Positions 38,133 to 48,003 of a stretch of DNA of 64,000 nt are shown here, one piece after another. Within the stretch, counting starts at the first letter, position 1, and each line of letters opens with the position of its first letter. This DNA comes from Pelomonas sp. CA6 (GTDB lineage: Bacteria > Pseudomonadota > Gammaproteobacteria > Burkholderiales > Burkholderiaceae_C), in assembly GCF_022549225.1 (NCBI RefSeq), contig NZ_JAKZFD010000008.1, positions 1-64,000 on the forward strand, read 5' to 3'. The translations under genes were made by a program, and so were the position numbers. Under the pieces are notes generated by a model that worked only from the letters and a program-made list of their open reading frames with translations, was not told the DNA's origin and did not search any database.

Positions 38133-39686
38133 ATGACCGATCTGGTGTTCGCGGACGAGCTGCCGGAGGCTGAAGAACCGTCGCGCAGGCGCGCCATCGA
38201 TCCCTGGGTGGTGATGATCGTCGACGACGATCCGGCCGTCCATCAGGTCACCCAGCTGGTGATGGCGGACTTCGAGTTCGCCGGCCGCCGGCTGCTCTTC
38301 CTGGATGCCTACAGCGGCGCCGAGGCGCGCCGCCTGCTGCAGACGCGCAACGACATCGCGCTGGTGCTGCTGGACGTCGTCATGGAGTCGGAGCACGCGG
38401 GGCTGGACCTGGTGCGCTTCATCCGCGAGGACATCGGCAACCACCACGTGCGCATCGTGCTGCGTACCGGCCAGCCGGGCCAGGCGCCGGAAGAGCACGT
38501 GATCAAGACCTATGACATCAACGACTACAAGGAAAAGACCGAGCTCACCAAGCGCAAGCTGATCACCGTCTTCTACTCGGCGCTGCGCTCCTACCGCGAC
38601 ATCCTCATCATCGAGCAGTCGCGCCAGGCGCTGCGCCGCTCCATCGACGCGATCACGCGCATCTACGACTCACAGACGCTGCGCCAGTTCGCGTCGGCGG
38701 TGCTGGAGCAGGTGGCCCACCTGCTGGGCTACGAGGCGCAGGGGCTCTGCGCCAACCATGTGGCCGCCTACGCGGCCTCGCATGTGGAAGGTCGCTACAA
38801 GGTGCTGGCCGCCACCTCCGAGTACCAGCGCCTGCTGGTCGACGAGGAGGTCGCATCGCTGCCCGACGAGGTGCGCCAGGCGCTGGACCAGGCGCTGGAG
38901 AAGCAGCAGAGCAGCTTCGAGAGCGATCGCTACGTGGGCTACTACCGCACCAGCAGCGGCAGCGAGAACCTGCTGTACATGCTGTTCTCCGAGCCGGTGG
39001 AGGCCGAGGTGCGCGAGCTGCTGGAGATCTTCTGCGCCAATGTCGCGATCACCTACGAAAGCCTGCTGCTGCGCGAGGAGATCCAGGACACCCAGCGCTC
39101 GACCGTCTACATCATCGGCGAGGCGGTCGAGCGCCGCTCCAAGGAGACCGGCGCCCATGTGCGACGCGTCGGCGAGCTGGCCGCGATGCTGGCCGACGCG
39201 GTGGGCATGAAGGGCGCGGACGTGGAGTTCATGCGCCAGGCCGCGCCGCTGCACGACGTCGGCAAGATCGGCATCCCCGACCGCGTGCTGAACAAGCCCG
39301 GCAAGCTCGACGAGGAGGAGTGGGCGGTGATGCAGACCCATGCCCGCATCGGCTTCGAGCTGCTGAGCAAGTCCGACAAACGCATCCTGCAGCTGGGCGC
39401 CATCATCGCGCACGAACACCACGAGCGCTGGGACGGCCTGGGCTACCCGCGTGGCCTGGCCGGCGAGCAGATCCACATCGCCGGCCGCATCGCGGCGCTG
39501 GCCGACGTGTTCGACGCGCTGATGAGCCGGCGCTGCTACAAGGATGCCTGGAGCCTGGAGGACACCCTGGCCTATGTGCGGGACCAGGCCGGCACGCAGT
39601 TCGACCCGCAGCTGGTGCAGCTGCTGCGCGCCCGCGAGGCTGAGGTGCGCGAGCTCTACCAGCGCATGCCCGACCCCGTGCCATGA
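38133..39686 (+). CDS. response regulator with DUF3369 and HD-GYP domain (c-di-GMP phosphodiesterase)
   Basis: 517 residues. A receiver domain (about 22-150) has VMIVDDDPAVH, the phosphoacceptor Asp in LVLLDVVMESEH and the Lys in DYKEKTELTKRKL. A DUF3369 GAF-like region follows (about 170-320). The HD-GYP domain (about 325-505) has the catalytic HDVGKIGIPDRVLNKPGKL and HHERWDGLGYPRGL motifs, with all metal ligands evident. It should degrade c-di-GMP when phosphorylated or sensed by its kinase. The stop overlaps the kinase start (ATGA). Confidence 0.93.
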   Translation: MTDLVFADELPEAEEPSRRRAIDPWVVMIVDDDPAVHQVTQLVMADFEFAGRRLLFLDAYSGAEARRLLQTRNDIALVLLDVVMESEHAGLDLVRFIREDIGNHHVRIVLRTGQPGQAPEEHVIKTYDINDYKEKTELTKRKLITVFYSALRSYRDILIIEQSRQALRRSIDAITRIYDSQTLRQFASAVLEQVAHLLGYEAQGLCANHVAAYAASHVEGRYKVLAATSEYQRLLVDEEVASLPDEVRQALDQALEKQQSSFESDRYVGYYRTSSGSENLLYMLFSEPVEAEVRELLEIFCANVAITYESLLLREEIQDTQRSTVYIIGEAVERRSKETGAHVRRVGELAAMLADAVGMKGADVEFMRQAAPLHDVGKIGIPDRVLNKPGKLDEEEWAVMQTHARIGFELLSKSDKRILQLGAIIAHEHHERWDGLGYPRGLAGEQIHIAGRIAALADVFDALMSRRCYKDAWSLEDTLAYVRDQAGTQFDPQLVQLLRAREAEVRELYQRMPDPVP

Positions 39687-40525
39687 GCGCCACGACTCCG
39701 CCTCCGCCGGTGCCACCCGGCGACGCGCAGCGGCAGGCCGACACGCCGGGTTGGATCGAGCAGGAGAAGCTCGCCGCGCTGGGACGGCTGGTGCCCAGCG
39801 TGGTCCACGAGGTCAACGGCCCGCTGTCGGTGGCCATGACCGCGACCTCGGGACTCACCGATTTCGCGCGCGAGCTGCTCGCCACGCTGGGCGCCGAGCG
39901 CGTGAGCCGCGCCGAGCTGCAGAGTCTGGCGCGGCGCATGCTGGAAGCGGCCGAGATGGTGGGCGGCAATCTGGCGCGCGCCAGCGAGCTGATGGGGCAT
40001 TTCAAGACCCTGTCGGTGGACCAGGTCCACGAGGAGCTCAGCCGCGTCGATCTCTGCGCCTATCTGCAGACGGTGCTGCGCACCCATGCCGCGGTGCTGC
40101 GCCACGCCCAGATCCAGGTGGAGCTGGACCTGCCGCCGCGCTGCATGGCCACGCTGGTGCCGGGCCTGCTGGCCCAGGTGTTGTCCAACCTGCTGCTGAA
40201 CGCGGTCCACCATGCCTTCGAGGGCCGCGACGAGCGCCGGCTGCGCATCGCGCTGCGCCCGCTGGGCGCGGAGCGCGTGGAGCTGCGGCTGCGCGACAAC
40301 GGCCGCGGCGTCGCGCCGGAGCTGCGCCCGCGGCTGTTCCAGCCCTTCTACACGACGCGGCGCGAGCAGGGCGGATCGGGCCTGGGCCTGTACATCGTGC
40401 AGCAGCTGTGCCAGCAGATGGGCGGCACGGTGCGACTGGACGAGGCGCCGGGGCCGGGGCTGGGCTTTATCATCGAGCTGCCCCTGACACCCCCTGCCCC
40501 GCCCGCCACCAGCCCCCCGGGCTAG
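39683..40525 (+). CDS. soluble sensor histidine kinase
   Basis: 280 residues without membrane segments or PAS/GAF input domain. The H-box is LVPSVVHEVNGPLSVAM, the N-box LLNAVHHAFEG, G1 RDNGRGVAPELR and G2 GSGLGLYIVQQLC. It is coupled to the HD-GYP regulator by ATGA overlap and is its obvious partner. Its sensory input must come from another protein or from the first 20 Pro-rich residues. It lies 34 bases before cobS. Confidence 0.92.
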   Translation: MSATTPPPPVPPGDAQRQADTPGWIEQEKLAALGRLVPSVVHEVNGPLSVAMTATSGLTDFARELLATLGAERVSRAELQSLARRMLEAAEMVGGNLARASELMGHFKTLSVDQVHEELSRVDLCAYLQTVLRTHAAVLRHAQIQVELDLPPRCMATLVPGLLAQVLSNLLLNAVHHAFEGRDERRLRIALRPLGAERVELRLRDNGRGVAPELRPRLFQPFYTTRREQGGSGLGLYIVQQLCQQMGGTVRLDEAPGPGLGFIIELPLTPPAPPATSPPG

Positions 40526-40559
40526 CGCCGTTCGCGCGCGCCGGCGGTGGCGCCGCACC

Positions 40560-41345
40560 ATGCATCAGATCCGCCTCTTCTTCACCGCGCTGCAGTTCTT
40601 CACCCGTCTTCCCGTGCCCCGCTGGGTGGGCTACGAGCCGCAGTGGCTGCAGCAGTGCGCGCGCTACTTCCCGCTCGTGGGCCTGGTGGTCGGCGGCCTC
40701 AGTGCCGCCGTGCTGTGGGCGGCGCTGCAGGCCTTCCCGGCCACGGTGGCGGTGGGCCTGAGCATGGCGGCGAGCATCTGGATCACCGGCGGCTTCCACG
40801 AAGACGGCCTGGCCGACAGCGCCGACGGGCTGGGCGGCGGGCTCACGCGCGAGAAGGCGCTGCTCATCATGAAGGACTCGCGCATCGGCAGCTACGGCGC
40901 GCTGGCGCTGATCTTGGTGCTGGGGCTGAAGGCCTGCACGCTGGTGAGCCTCGCGGATACCGACCCGCAGCTGGCGTTGCTGGCCTTGGTCTGGTCGCAC
41001 ATGGCCTCGCGCGCCGCGCCGGTCTGGCTGATGCAGAGCCTGCCCTATGCCGGCGATGCCGAGCACGCCAAGGCCAAGCCGCTGGCCACGCAGATCAGCG
41101 GCCCGGGGCTGCTGCTGGCGCTGGGCTGGGTGCTGGGCGCCGCGCTGCTGGGCGGCTGGCTGATGCCGGAGAACGTGCCGCTGCTGATCGGCGCCGCGAT
41201 CGTCGCCGCGGGGCTCACCTTCTACATGCAGGCGCTGCTGGAGCGCCGCCTGGGCGGCTACACGGGCGACAACCTGGGCGCCACGCAGCAGGTGGTGGAG
41301 CTGGGCGCGCTGCTGGCCTTCCTGGGTCTGGCCGCCTTCTTCTGA
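40560..41345 (+). CDS. cobS: adenosylcobinamide-GDP ribazoletransferase (cobalamin synthase)
   Basis: Joins adenosylcobinamide-GDP and alpha-ribazole (phosphate) in the inner membrane, the last assembly step. 261 residues, polytopic. FFTALQFFTRLPVPRWVG and the acidic GGFHEDGLADSADGLGGG motif are diagnostic. It overlaps the next start by one base (TGATG). It is separated from cobT by the two-component genes and may be transcribed from their promoter. Confidence 0.95.
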   Translation: MHQIRLFFTALQFFTRLPVPRWVGYEPQWLQQCARYFPLVGLVVGGLSAAVLWAALQAFPATVAVGLSMAASIWITGGFHEDGLADSADGLGGGLTREKALLIMKDSRIGSYGALALILVLGLKACTLVSLADTDPQLALLALVWSHMASRAAPVWLMQSLPYAGDAEHAKAKPLATQISGPGLLLALGWVLGAALLGGWLMPENVPLLIGAAIVAAGLTFYMQALLERRLGGYTGDNLGATQQVVELGALLAFLGLAAFF

Positions 41346-41887
41346 TGACGGCCCCGGACCACTCCGCCCCGCTGCGGGTCTGGCGCCATCCGCGGCCCGA
41401 GGGCGCGGCCGGGCGGTGCGTGGGCGCCCGCTGCGACCTGGCGGTGGCCGCGCGGCGCGCCAAGCGCCTGGCACGGCGCATCCAGGCTCTGGCGCGGCGC
41501 GAACGCCTGCCGCATGTGGTGTGGACCTCGCCGCTGGCGCGCTGCGCCGACGTCGGCCGCTGGCTGCGCCGCTGGGGCTGGACCCACCATGTCGACGCGG
41601 CACTGGCCGAGCTGGACTTCGGCGCCTGGGACGGCCGCGCCTGGTCCGAGATCCCGCGCGCGCAGGTCGACGCCTGGGTGGCCGACTTCGCCGACCACGC
41701 GCCGGCGGGCGGCGAATCGCTGCGCGCGCTGCTGCGGCGCGCCGCCGCCTGGAACGGCGGCGGTCTGGTGGTGAGCCATGGCGGCTGGATGCTGGCGCGG
41801 CGCTGGCACACCGAACGGGGCCAGGTCTTGCCGCAGGCGCACGAGTGGCCGGCGCCGCCGCGCTACGGCGAGTGCTGGCGCCTGTGA
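41345..41887 (+). CDS. cobC: histidine phosphatase family protein, probable alpha-ribazole-5'-phosphate phosphatase
   Basis: 180 residues. The phosphoglycerate-mutase-like core is present: LRVWRHPRPEG with the phosphoacceptor His (RHP in place of RHG), VWTSPLARCADVGRWL, the acid ELDFGAWDGRAWSEIP and the second His in VVSHGGWM. Its coupling to cobS (TGATG) indicates the dephosphorylation of alpha-ribazole phosphate or adenosylcobalamin phosphate. The RHP variation is the only departure from family pattern. It ends 13 bases from the convergent fdx gene. Confidence 0.85.
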   Translation: MTAPDHSAPLRVWRHPRPEGAAGRCVGARCDLAVAARRAKRLARRIQALARRERLPHVVWTSPLARCADVGRWLRRWGWTHHVDAALAELDFGAWDGRAWSEIPRAQVDAWVADFADHAPAGGESLRALLRRAAAWNGGGLVVSHGGWMLARRWHTERGQVLPQAHEWPAPPRYGECWRL

Positions 41888-41900
41888 GCGCCGCGCGGGC

Positions 41901-42672
<772 letters not shown>

Positions 42673-42735
42673 GGCGGCACTCCTTCGCACCGGGTCGGCG
42701 CGACAAAGCAGGCGGTAGCCGTTGCGGGGCCTCGA

Positions 42736-43332
42736 TTATCCGCTGCGCCGCAGCAGGGCATAGTGCACCGCGCCCGCCCGGCCCTCGCGCCAACGCGTCA
42801 GCCCCCAGTCCTCGGGCAGCGCCACCGGCTCGGGCGACTCCAGGTAGATCAGGCCCTGCGGCGACAGCAGCGGCAGCGCCGCCTTCACCGAGGCCAGGAA
42901 GAGGTCTTGCGCGAAGGGCGGATCCAGCAGCACCAGATCCAGCCGGCCCGGCGCCGCGCGGCCCATCCAGGCCAGCGCGTCCGCGCACTCGACCTGCAGG
43001 TTCGTGGCCTTGAGCCGGCGCGCGCTGTCCTTCAGGCTGGCGGCGAGCTGGGCGTCGCGCTCCAACAGCGTGACCTGCAGCGCGCCGCGCGAGCCGGCCT
43101 CGAAGCCCAGCGCCCCGCTGCCCGCGTAGGCGTCCAGCACGGTCCAGCCGGCCAGGTCCTGGCCCAGCCAGTTGAACAGGGTTTCGCGCACGCGGTCCGG
43201 CGTGGGACGCAGGCCCGGCTTGTCGGCCACCGGCAGCTTGGAGCGCTTCCACTGGCCGCCGACGATGCGCACCTCGCGCGGCGCGCGGCGCGCGACGGCC
43301 GGCGCCGCCGGCGAACGACCATGCGCCGTCAT
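42736..43332 (-). CDS. rsmD: 16S rRNA (guanine(966)-N(2))-methyltransferase RsmD
   Basis: 198 residues. [14 protein letters not shown], the SAM motif [19 protein letters not shown] and the N6/N2-methylase catalytic motif LLDPPF are present. The ATG overlaps the hisF stop (ATGA). rsmD-coaD-fdx is a common group in Burkholderiales; its fusion to the his genes is the local feature. Confidence 0.94.
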   Translation of the reverse strand: MTAHGRSPAAPAVARRAPREVRIVGGQWKRSKLPVADKPGLRPTPDRVRETLFNWLGQDLAGWTVLDAYAGSGALGFEAGSRGALQVTLLERDAQLAASLKDSARRLKATNLQVECADALAWMGRAAPGRLDLVLLDPPFAQDLFLASVKAALPLLSPQGLIYLESPEPVALPEDWGLTRWREGRAGAVHYALLRRSG

Positions 43333-44126
43333 TGCCGCACCGGGATGCCCTGGGCCGCCATCAAGGCCTTGGCCTCGCCCACCGTGTGCTGCCCATAGTG
43401 GAAGATGGAGGCGGCCAGCACCGCGTCGGCGCCGCCACGGGTGATGCCGTCGGCCAGGTCCTGCAGTGAGCCGACGCCGCCGGAGGCGATCACCGGCACG
43501 TTCAGCGCGTCGGACACGGCGCGCGTGAGCGCCAGGTCAAAGCCGCTGCGCGTGCCGTCGCGGTCCATGCTGGTCAGCAGGATCTCGCCGGCGCCCAGCT
43601 CGGCCATGCGCGTGGCCCAGGCCACCGCATCCAGCCCGGTGTTCTTGCGCCCGCCATGGGTGTAGACGTCCCAGCCCTCGCCGCGCGCGGCCAGGTCCTC
43701 GCCGACGCGGCGCTTGGCGTCGATCGCGACGACGATGCATTGCGCACCGTATTTGTCGGACGCGGCGCGGATCAGCTCCGGCTCGGCCACCGCGGCGGAG
43801 TTGAAGCTGACCTTGTCGGCGCCCGCGTTGAGCAGGCGCCGCACATCGGCCACCGAGCGCACGCCGCCGCCCACGGTCAGCGGAATGAAGACCTGGGAGG
43901 CCACGGCCTCGATGATGGGCAGGATCAGGTCGCGTCCGTCGCTGGTGGCGGTGATGTCCAGGAAGGTCAGCTCGTCGGCGCCCTGCTCGTTGTAGCGCGC
44001 GGCGATTTCCACCGGGTCGCCCGCATCGCGCAGCTCGACGAAGTTGACGCCCTTGACGACGCGGCCACCGGTCACGTCCAGGCAGGGAATGATGCGTTTG
44101 GCGAGCAAGTTCTCAGGCCTCGGCAA
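43329..44126 (-). CDS. hisF: imidazole glycerol phosphate synthase subunit HisF
   Basis: The cyclase subunit that forms imidazole glycerol phosphate with ammonia from HisH. A 265-residue (beta/alpha)8 barrel with [22 protein letters not shown] (catalytic Asp in CLD), [16 protein letters not shown], the second catalytic Asp in [10 protein letters not shown] and [10 protein letters not shown]. It overlaps hisA by 14 bases and rsmD by 4. hisI and hisE, which often follow hisF, are not found here. Confidence 0.96.
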   Translation of the reverse strand: MPRPENLLAKRIIPCLDVTGGRVVKGVNFVELRDAGDPVEIAARYNEQGADELTFLDITATSDGRDLILPIIEAVASQVFIPLTVGGGVRSVADVRRLLNAGADKVSFNSAAVAEPELIRAASDKYGAQCIVVAIDAKRRVGEDLAARGEGWDVYTHGGRKNTGLDAVAWATRMAELGAGEILLTSMDRDGTRSGFDLALTRAVSDALNVPVIASGGVGSLQDLADGITRGGADAVLAASIFHYGQHTVGEAKALMAAQGIPVRQ

Positions 44127-44856
44127 GCTCGTCGGCGCGCTTTTGCGCGACGGCGAAGTCCAGGTCGCCGGTGTAGATGGCGCGGCCGCAGATCACACCC
44201 GTGACGCCCTCGCCCTCCACCGCGCAGAGCGCCTCGATGTCCTGCAGATTGGACAAGCCGCCGGAGGCGATCACCGGCACCGTCAGCGCCTGCGCCAGCT
44301 TGACCGTGGCCTCGATGTTGACGCCGGAGAGCATGCCGTCGCGACCGATGTCGGTGTAGATCACGCCTTCGATGCCGTAGTCCTCGAACTTGCGCGCCAG
44401 GTCCACCACCTCGTGGCCGGTGAGCTTGCTCCAGCCGTCGGTCGCGACCTTGCCGTCCTTGGCGTCCAGGCCCACGATGATGTGGCCGCCGAAGGCCGAA
44501 CAGGCGTCCTTCAGGAAGCCCGGGCTCTTCACCGCGGCGGTGCCGATGATCACGTAGGACAACCCGTCGTCGAGGTAGCGCTCGATGGTGTCCAGGTCCC
44601 GGATGCCGCCGCCCAGTTGCACGGGGATGCGGTCGCCCACCTCGCGGATGATGGACTTGATGGCCGCTTCGTTGACGGGCTTGCCGGCAAAAGCGCCGTT
44701 CAGGTCCACCAGGTGCAGGCGACGGGCGCCGGCCTCCAGCCAGCGCCTGGCCATCGCGGCGGGATCCTCGCCGAAGGTGGTGGAGTCGTTCATATCGCCT
44801 TGTTTCAGGCGGACGCACTTGCCGTCTTTCAGGTCAATCGCGGGGATCAGCAGCAT
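44113..44856 (-). CDS. hisA: phosphoribosylformimino-5-aminoimidazole carboxamide ribotide isomerase HisA
   Basis: 247 residues, (beta/alpha)8 barrel homologous to His[22 protein letters not shown] holds the catalytic Asp, VQLGGGIRD and [14 protein letters not shown] the second, and [13 protein letters not shown] the phosphate site. A gap of 63 bases separates it from hisH; no clear promoter is seen there. Confidence 0.96.
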   Translation of the reverse strand: MLLIPAIDLKDGKCVRLKQGDMNDSTTFGEDPAAMARRWLEAGARRLHLVDLNGAFAGKPVNEAAIKSIIREVGDRIPVQLGGGIRDLDTIERYLDDGLSYVIIGTAAVKSPGFLKDACSAFGGHIIVGLDAKDGKVATDGWSKLTGHEVVDLARKFEDYGIEGVIYTDIGRDGMLSGVNIEATVKLAQALTVPVIASGGLSNLQDIEALCAVEGEGVTGVICGRAIYTGDLDFAVAQKRADELAEA

Positions 44857-44919
44857 GGCCGAATCAGGGGGTGGAAGAAGTCGGTGGGGGCCAGCGCCCG
44901 AGAAGCGTTGTGGAAAGCC

Positions 44920-45567
44920 TCAGGGCTTCCAGTGCAGGAAGTTGCGATACAGCGCAAGCCCGAACGCAGCACTTTTCTCGGGGTGGAATTGGGTGGCAAA
45001 AATATTATCCCGGGCCACTGCGCAGGTAAAGCGCAGCCCGTAGTCGCTTTCGCCGGCGCTGTCGCGCGGGTCCGACGGGGTGGCATAGAAGCTGTGCACG
45101 AAATAGAACCAGCTCTGGTCCGGCACCTCGCCCCAGACCGGATGGGCACGCTGCTGGTGCACGCGGTTCCAGCCCATCTGCGGCACCTTGTAGCGGCTGC
45201 CGTCGGGCTGCCGCTGGCCCTCGAGCCGGAAGCGGCGAACGTCGCCGGGGATGAGGTCCAGGCCCGGGGTGTCCTGTTCCTCGCTGTGGGTCAGCAACAT
45301 CTGCATGCCCACGCAGACGCCCATCAGCGGCTTGTTCGCCGCCGCATGCAGCACCGCCTCCTTCATGCCGGAGGCGGCCAGTTCCTGCATGCAGTCGCGC
45401 ATCGCGCCCTGGCCGGGCAGCACGACGCGCTCGGCGGCCAGGACCTCCTCGGGACGGTGGGTGATGACCACCTCCACGCCCTGGTCCTGCGCGGCATGCA
45501 GCACCGCCTGCGACACCGAGCGCAGATTGCCCATGCCGTAGTCGACGACGGCGACGCTGCGCTTCAT
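44920..45567 (-). CDS. hisH: imidazole glycerol phosphate synthase subunit HisH
   Basis: The glutaminase subunit, 215 residues. The nucleophile Cys lies in [12 protein letters not shown], and the class I amidotransferase His/Glu pair is near the end in [25 protein letters not shown] opens the protein as in the family. It starts one base after the hisB stop. Confidence 0.96.
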   Translation of the reverse strand: MKRSVAVVDYGMGNLRSVSQAVLHAAQDQGVEVVITHRPEEVLAAERVVLPGQGAMRDCMQELAASGMKEAVLHAAANKPLMGVCVGMQMLLTHSEEQDTPGLDLIPGDVRRFRLEGQRQPDGSRYKVPQMGWNRVHQQRAHPVWGEVPDQSWFYFVHSFYATPSDPRDSAGESDYGLRFTCAVARDNIFATQFHPEKSAAFGLALYRNFLHWKP

Positions 45568-45568
45568 C

Positions 45569-46180
45569 TCACAAGCTCCCCTTGGTGGACGGGATCATGC
45601 CGGCCGAGCGCGGGTCCGGCGTCATCGCCATGCGCAGCGCGCGTCCGAAGGCCTTGAAGATGGTTTCGCACTGGTGATGGGCGTTGTGGCCCTTGAGATT
45701 GTCCACGTGCAGCGACACCAGCGCATGGTTGACGAAGCCCTGGAAGAACTCGAACGCGAGCTGGGTGTCGAAGGCGCCGATGCTGCCGGCCGTGAAGCGG
45801 ACGTCCATCGCCAGCCCCGGACGGCCCGAGAAGTCCACCACCACGCGCGACAGCGCCTCGTCCAGCGGCACATAGCTGTGGCCGTAGCGGGTGATGCCCT
45901 TCTTGTCGCCGATGGCCTGGGCCACCGCCATGCCCAGCGTGATGCCCACGTCCTCCACCGTGTGGTGGCCGTCGATGTGCAGGTCGCCGCGCGCCTCGAT
46001 CTCCAGGTCGATCAGGCCATGGCGCGCGATCTGGTCCAGCATGTGGTCGAAGAAGCCGATGCCGGTGTTGAGCTGGGCCTGCCCCGTGCCGTCCAGGTTC
46101 ACGCGCACGCGGATCTGGGTTTCCTTGGTGTCGCGGCGGACTTCGGCGATGCGGCCGGCCTGATCTTGTTCGGTGCTCAT
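45569..46180 (-). CDS. hisB: imidazoleglycerol-phosphate dehydratase
   Basis: 203 residues, the monofunctional HisB without phosphatase domain. Metal-binding motifs [31 protein letters not shown] and the C-terminal [18 protein letters not shown] are intact. The start ATG overlaps the hisC stop (ATGA), so I prefer 46,180 to the ATG nine bases upstream. Confidence 0.96.
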   Translation of the reverse strand: MSTEQDQAGRIAEVRRDTKETQIRVRVNLDGTGQAQLNTGIGFFDHMLDQIARHGLIDLEIEARGDLHIDGHHTVEDVGITLGMAVAQAIGDKKGITRYGHSYVPLDEALSRVVVDFSGRPGLAMDVRFTAGSIGAFDTQLAFEFFQGFVNHALVSLHVDNLKGHNAHHQCETIFKAFGRALRMAMTPDPRSAGMIPSTKGSL

Positions 46181-47271
46181 GCGGTGCATTCCTTCAGCGC
46201 GGCGGCAAAGGCCGCCAGCATCTGCGTATTTTCATCGGGCGTGCCTATCGTGATGCGCAGGCACTGCGCCAGCAAGGGGTGCAGCGCCGACACATTCTTG
46301 ATCAGCACGCCGCGCGCCTTCATGCCGGCGAAGATGGCCGCCGCGTCGGGCACGCGCGCGAGGATCATGTTGGCCTCGCTGGGGAAGGGGCGCACGCCGG
46401 GCAGGGCCTGCAGCGCGGCGAAGACCCGCTCGCGCTCGGCGCGGATCACCGCGGCCTGGCGCGCGTACTCGTCCTCGTGCTCGAGCGCGAACAGGGCCGC
46501 TTCGCAGTTCAGCACGCTGATGTTGAAGGGCGGGCGCAGCTTGTCCAGCTCGCGGATCAGCGGCTTGCGGCCCATGAGATAGCCGATGCGCACGCCGGCG
46601 AGGCCGAACTTGCTCATCGTGCGCATCAGCAGCACATGCTCGTGGCGGGCCAGCCGGGCCATGGAGTCGCGCGCGGCGAAGGGCTGGTAGGCCTCGTCCA
46701 TCACCACCAGTCCCGGCGCGGCCTCGATGATGGCGTCGATGACGGCGTCGTCCCACAGGTTGGCCGTGGGGTTGTTCGGATAGGCCAGCCAGACGATGGC
46801 CGGCCGGTGCTCGCGGATCGCCGCCAGCATGGCCGGCCCGTCGAGCTGGAAGTCGGCGTCGGTCGGCACGCCGACGAAGCGCAGGCCCTGCAGCTTGGCG
46901 CTCATCTCGTACATCACGAAGCCCGGCAGCGGCGCCAGGACCACGTTGCCCGGCACGTCGGCGGCCAGCGTGATCAGGCTGATCAGCTCGTCCGAGCCAT
47001 TGCCCAGCATGAGGTCGCAGCCCTCGGGCATGCCCGCGTGGCGCGCCAGCGCGGCGCGCAGCAGCTCGCCGCGTTCGGCCGGGTAGCGGTTCAGCGCCAC
47101 CTGGCCCAGGCGCGCACCCAGCGCAGCGCGCAGCTCGGGCGGCAGCGGGAAGGGGTTCTCCATCGTGTCCAGCTTGACCAAGCCGGCGCTGGGCTGCACC
47201 GCATAGCCGTGCATGCCCTGGACATCGGCGCGCAGCACGCGCTGCATGCGCTCGGGAAGAGTCGTGCTCAT
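46177..47271 (-). CDS. hisC: histidinol-phosphate aminotransferase
   Basis: 364 residues, PLP-dependent class [39 protein letters not shown] and the PLP-lysine region [18 protein letters not shown] are present. The ATG shares bases with the stop of the PIN-domain toxin gene (ATGA, 47,268-47,271), an unusual partner. hisD, its normal upstream neighbour, is 4 kb away behind a block of unrelated genes. No separate promoter is visible because the upstream sequence is coding. Confidence 0.95.
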   Translation of the reverse strand: MSTTLPERMQRVLRADVQGMHGYAVQPSAGLVKLDTMENPFPLPPELRAALGARLGQVALNRYPAERGELLRAALARHAGMPEGCDLMLGNGSDELISLITLAADVPGNVVLAPLPGFVMYEMSAKLQGLRFVGVPTDADFQLDGPAMLAAIREHRPAIVWLAYPNNPTANLWDDAVIDAIIEAAPGLVVMDEAYQPFAARDSMARLARHEHVLLMRTMSKFGLAGVRIGYLMGRKPLIRELDKLRPPFNISVLNCEAALFALEHEDEYARQAAVIRAERERVFAALQALPGVRPFPSEANMILARVPDAAAIFAGMKARGVLIKNVSALHPLLAQCLRITIGTPDENTQMLAAFAAALKECTA

Positions 47272-47741
47272 GGTTGGGACGCGTCCTCCGGGGCCTGGTC
47301 CAGCAGCTCGGGCCCGACCAGGAAGGGGTTGATGATCTGTACGTGGTCGAACTGCTGGCCCTGCGGCAGCTCTTCGGACAGCAGGTAGCGGCAGCCCTGG
47401 TGGATGGCGGCGGCCACGGTCAGCGCGTCGCTCCAGCCAAGCTGGAAGCGGGCCTCCATGGCCCAGGCCGTCTCCACCGTCTGGTGGTCCACCTGCCAGG
47501 GTTTCCAGTGCTGGTAGCGGCGCACCTCGGCGCGCGCGTCGCCCTGCTTCATCGGCGGATGCAGGCGCTGCGTGGCCTGCAGGTAATAGCTGCTCAGCAC
47601 CGGCGTGCTGACACGCCCGCAGCGGCGCAGCCACAGCTGGCGCAGCCAGTCGCGCGCCTGCCGGTACTTGTCGGGAAAGGCGGCGTCGTCCGCATAGAGC
47701 AGGACCTGGGTGTCGACAAAGACCTTAGGAGCGTTCGCCAT
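47268..47741 (-). CDS. PIN-domain toxin (VapC-like)
   Basis: 157 residues, a probable ribonuclease toxin. The PIN acidic residues are visible: the first Asp in KVFVDTQVLLYADD, an Asp in LGWSDALTVAAAIHQGC and acidic LLSEELPQG at the end. The ATG 47,741 overlaps the antitoxin's last codons by 17 bases; a start at 47,768 is possible but would overlap more. The stop overlaps the hisC start, so the toxin is translated in one run with histidine synthesis genes. Confidence 0.85.
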   Translation of the reverse strand: MANAPKVFVDTQVLLYADDAAFPDKYRQARDWLRQLWLRRCGRVSTPVLSSYYLQATQRLHPPMKQGDARAEVRRYQHWKPWQVDHQTVETAWAMEARFQLGWSDALTVAAAIHQGCRYLLSEELPQGQQFDHVQIINPFLVGPELLDQAPEDASQP

Positions 47742-47958
47742 GGACCTCGTCCCGCCGCGGATAGGCACTGCCGTCTGAGCTGAACAGCGCCGGCCGCGCC
47801 AGCCACTCGTTCATCGCGCGCTCGTAGGCATCGTCGTGCCGCATCTTCTCGGCCAGCATCTCGCCGATCAGGCGCGAAACGCTGGTGTTGCGCCGCGCGG
47901 CTTCCAGCCGGGCCCATTCGGCCACGCTGTCTTCCATGGTCACGGTCACGTTCTTCAT
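47725..47958 (-). CDS. ribbon-helix-helix antitoxin (VapB/CopG-like)
   Basis: 77 residues. The N-terminal KNVTVTMEDSVAEWARLEAARRNTSVSRLIGEML fits an RHH DNA-binding domain (strand, then two helices); the acidic/aromatic tail would bind the toxin. The start lies 13 bases from two tandem palindromes that are the natural operator. Genes follow in the order antitoxin, toxin, hisC, all overlapping. Confidence 0.85.
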   Translation of the reverse strand: MKNVTVTMEDSVAEWARLEAARRNTSVSRLIGEMLAEKMRHDDAYERAMNEWLARPALFSSDGSAYPRRDEVHGERS

Positions 47959-47970
47959 GCGCCCAGAATA

Positions 47971-48001
47971 ACACGAAGTTCGTGTTACACGAACTTCGTG
48001 T
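47971..48001. promoter_or_regulatory. tandem palindromic operator of the toxin-antitoxin/his unit
   Basis: Two 15-bp palindromes, ACACGAA-G-TTCGTGT (47,971-47,985) and ACACGAA-C-TTCGTGT (47,987-48,001), separated by one base. Perfect symmetry and position immediately before the antitoxin gene indicate binding sites for the RHH protein. The only space for a promoter of this operon overlaps them. Confidence 0.75.
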
Positions 48002-48003
48002 AG

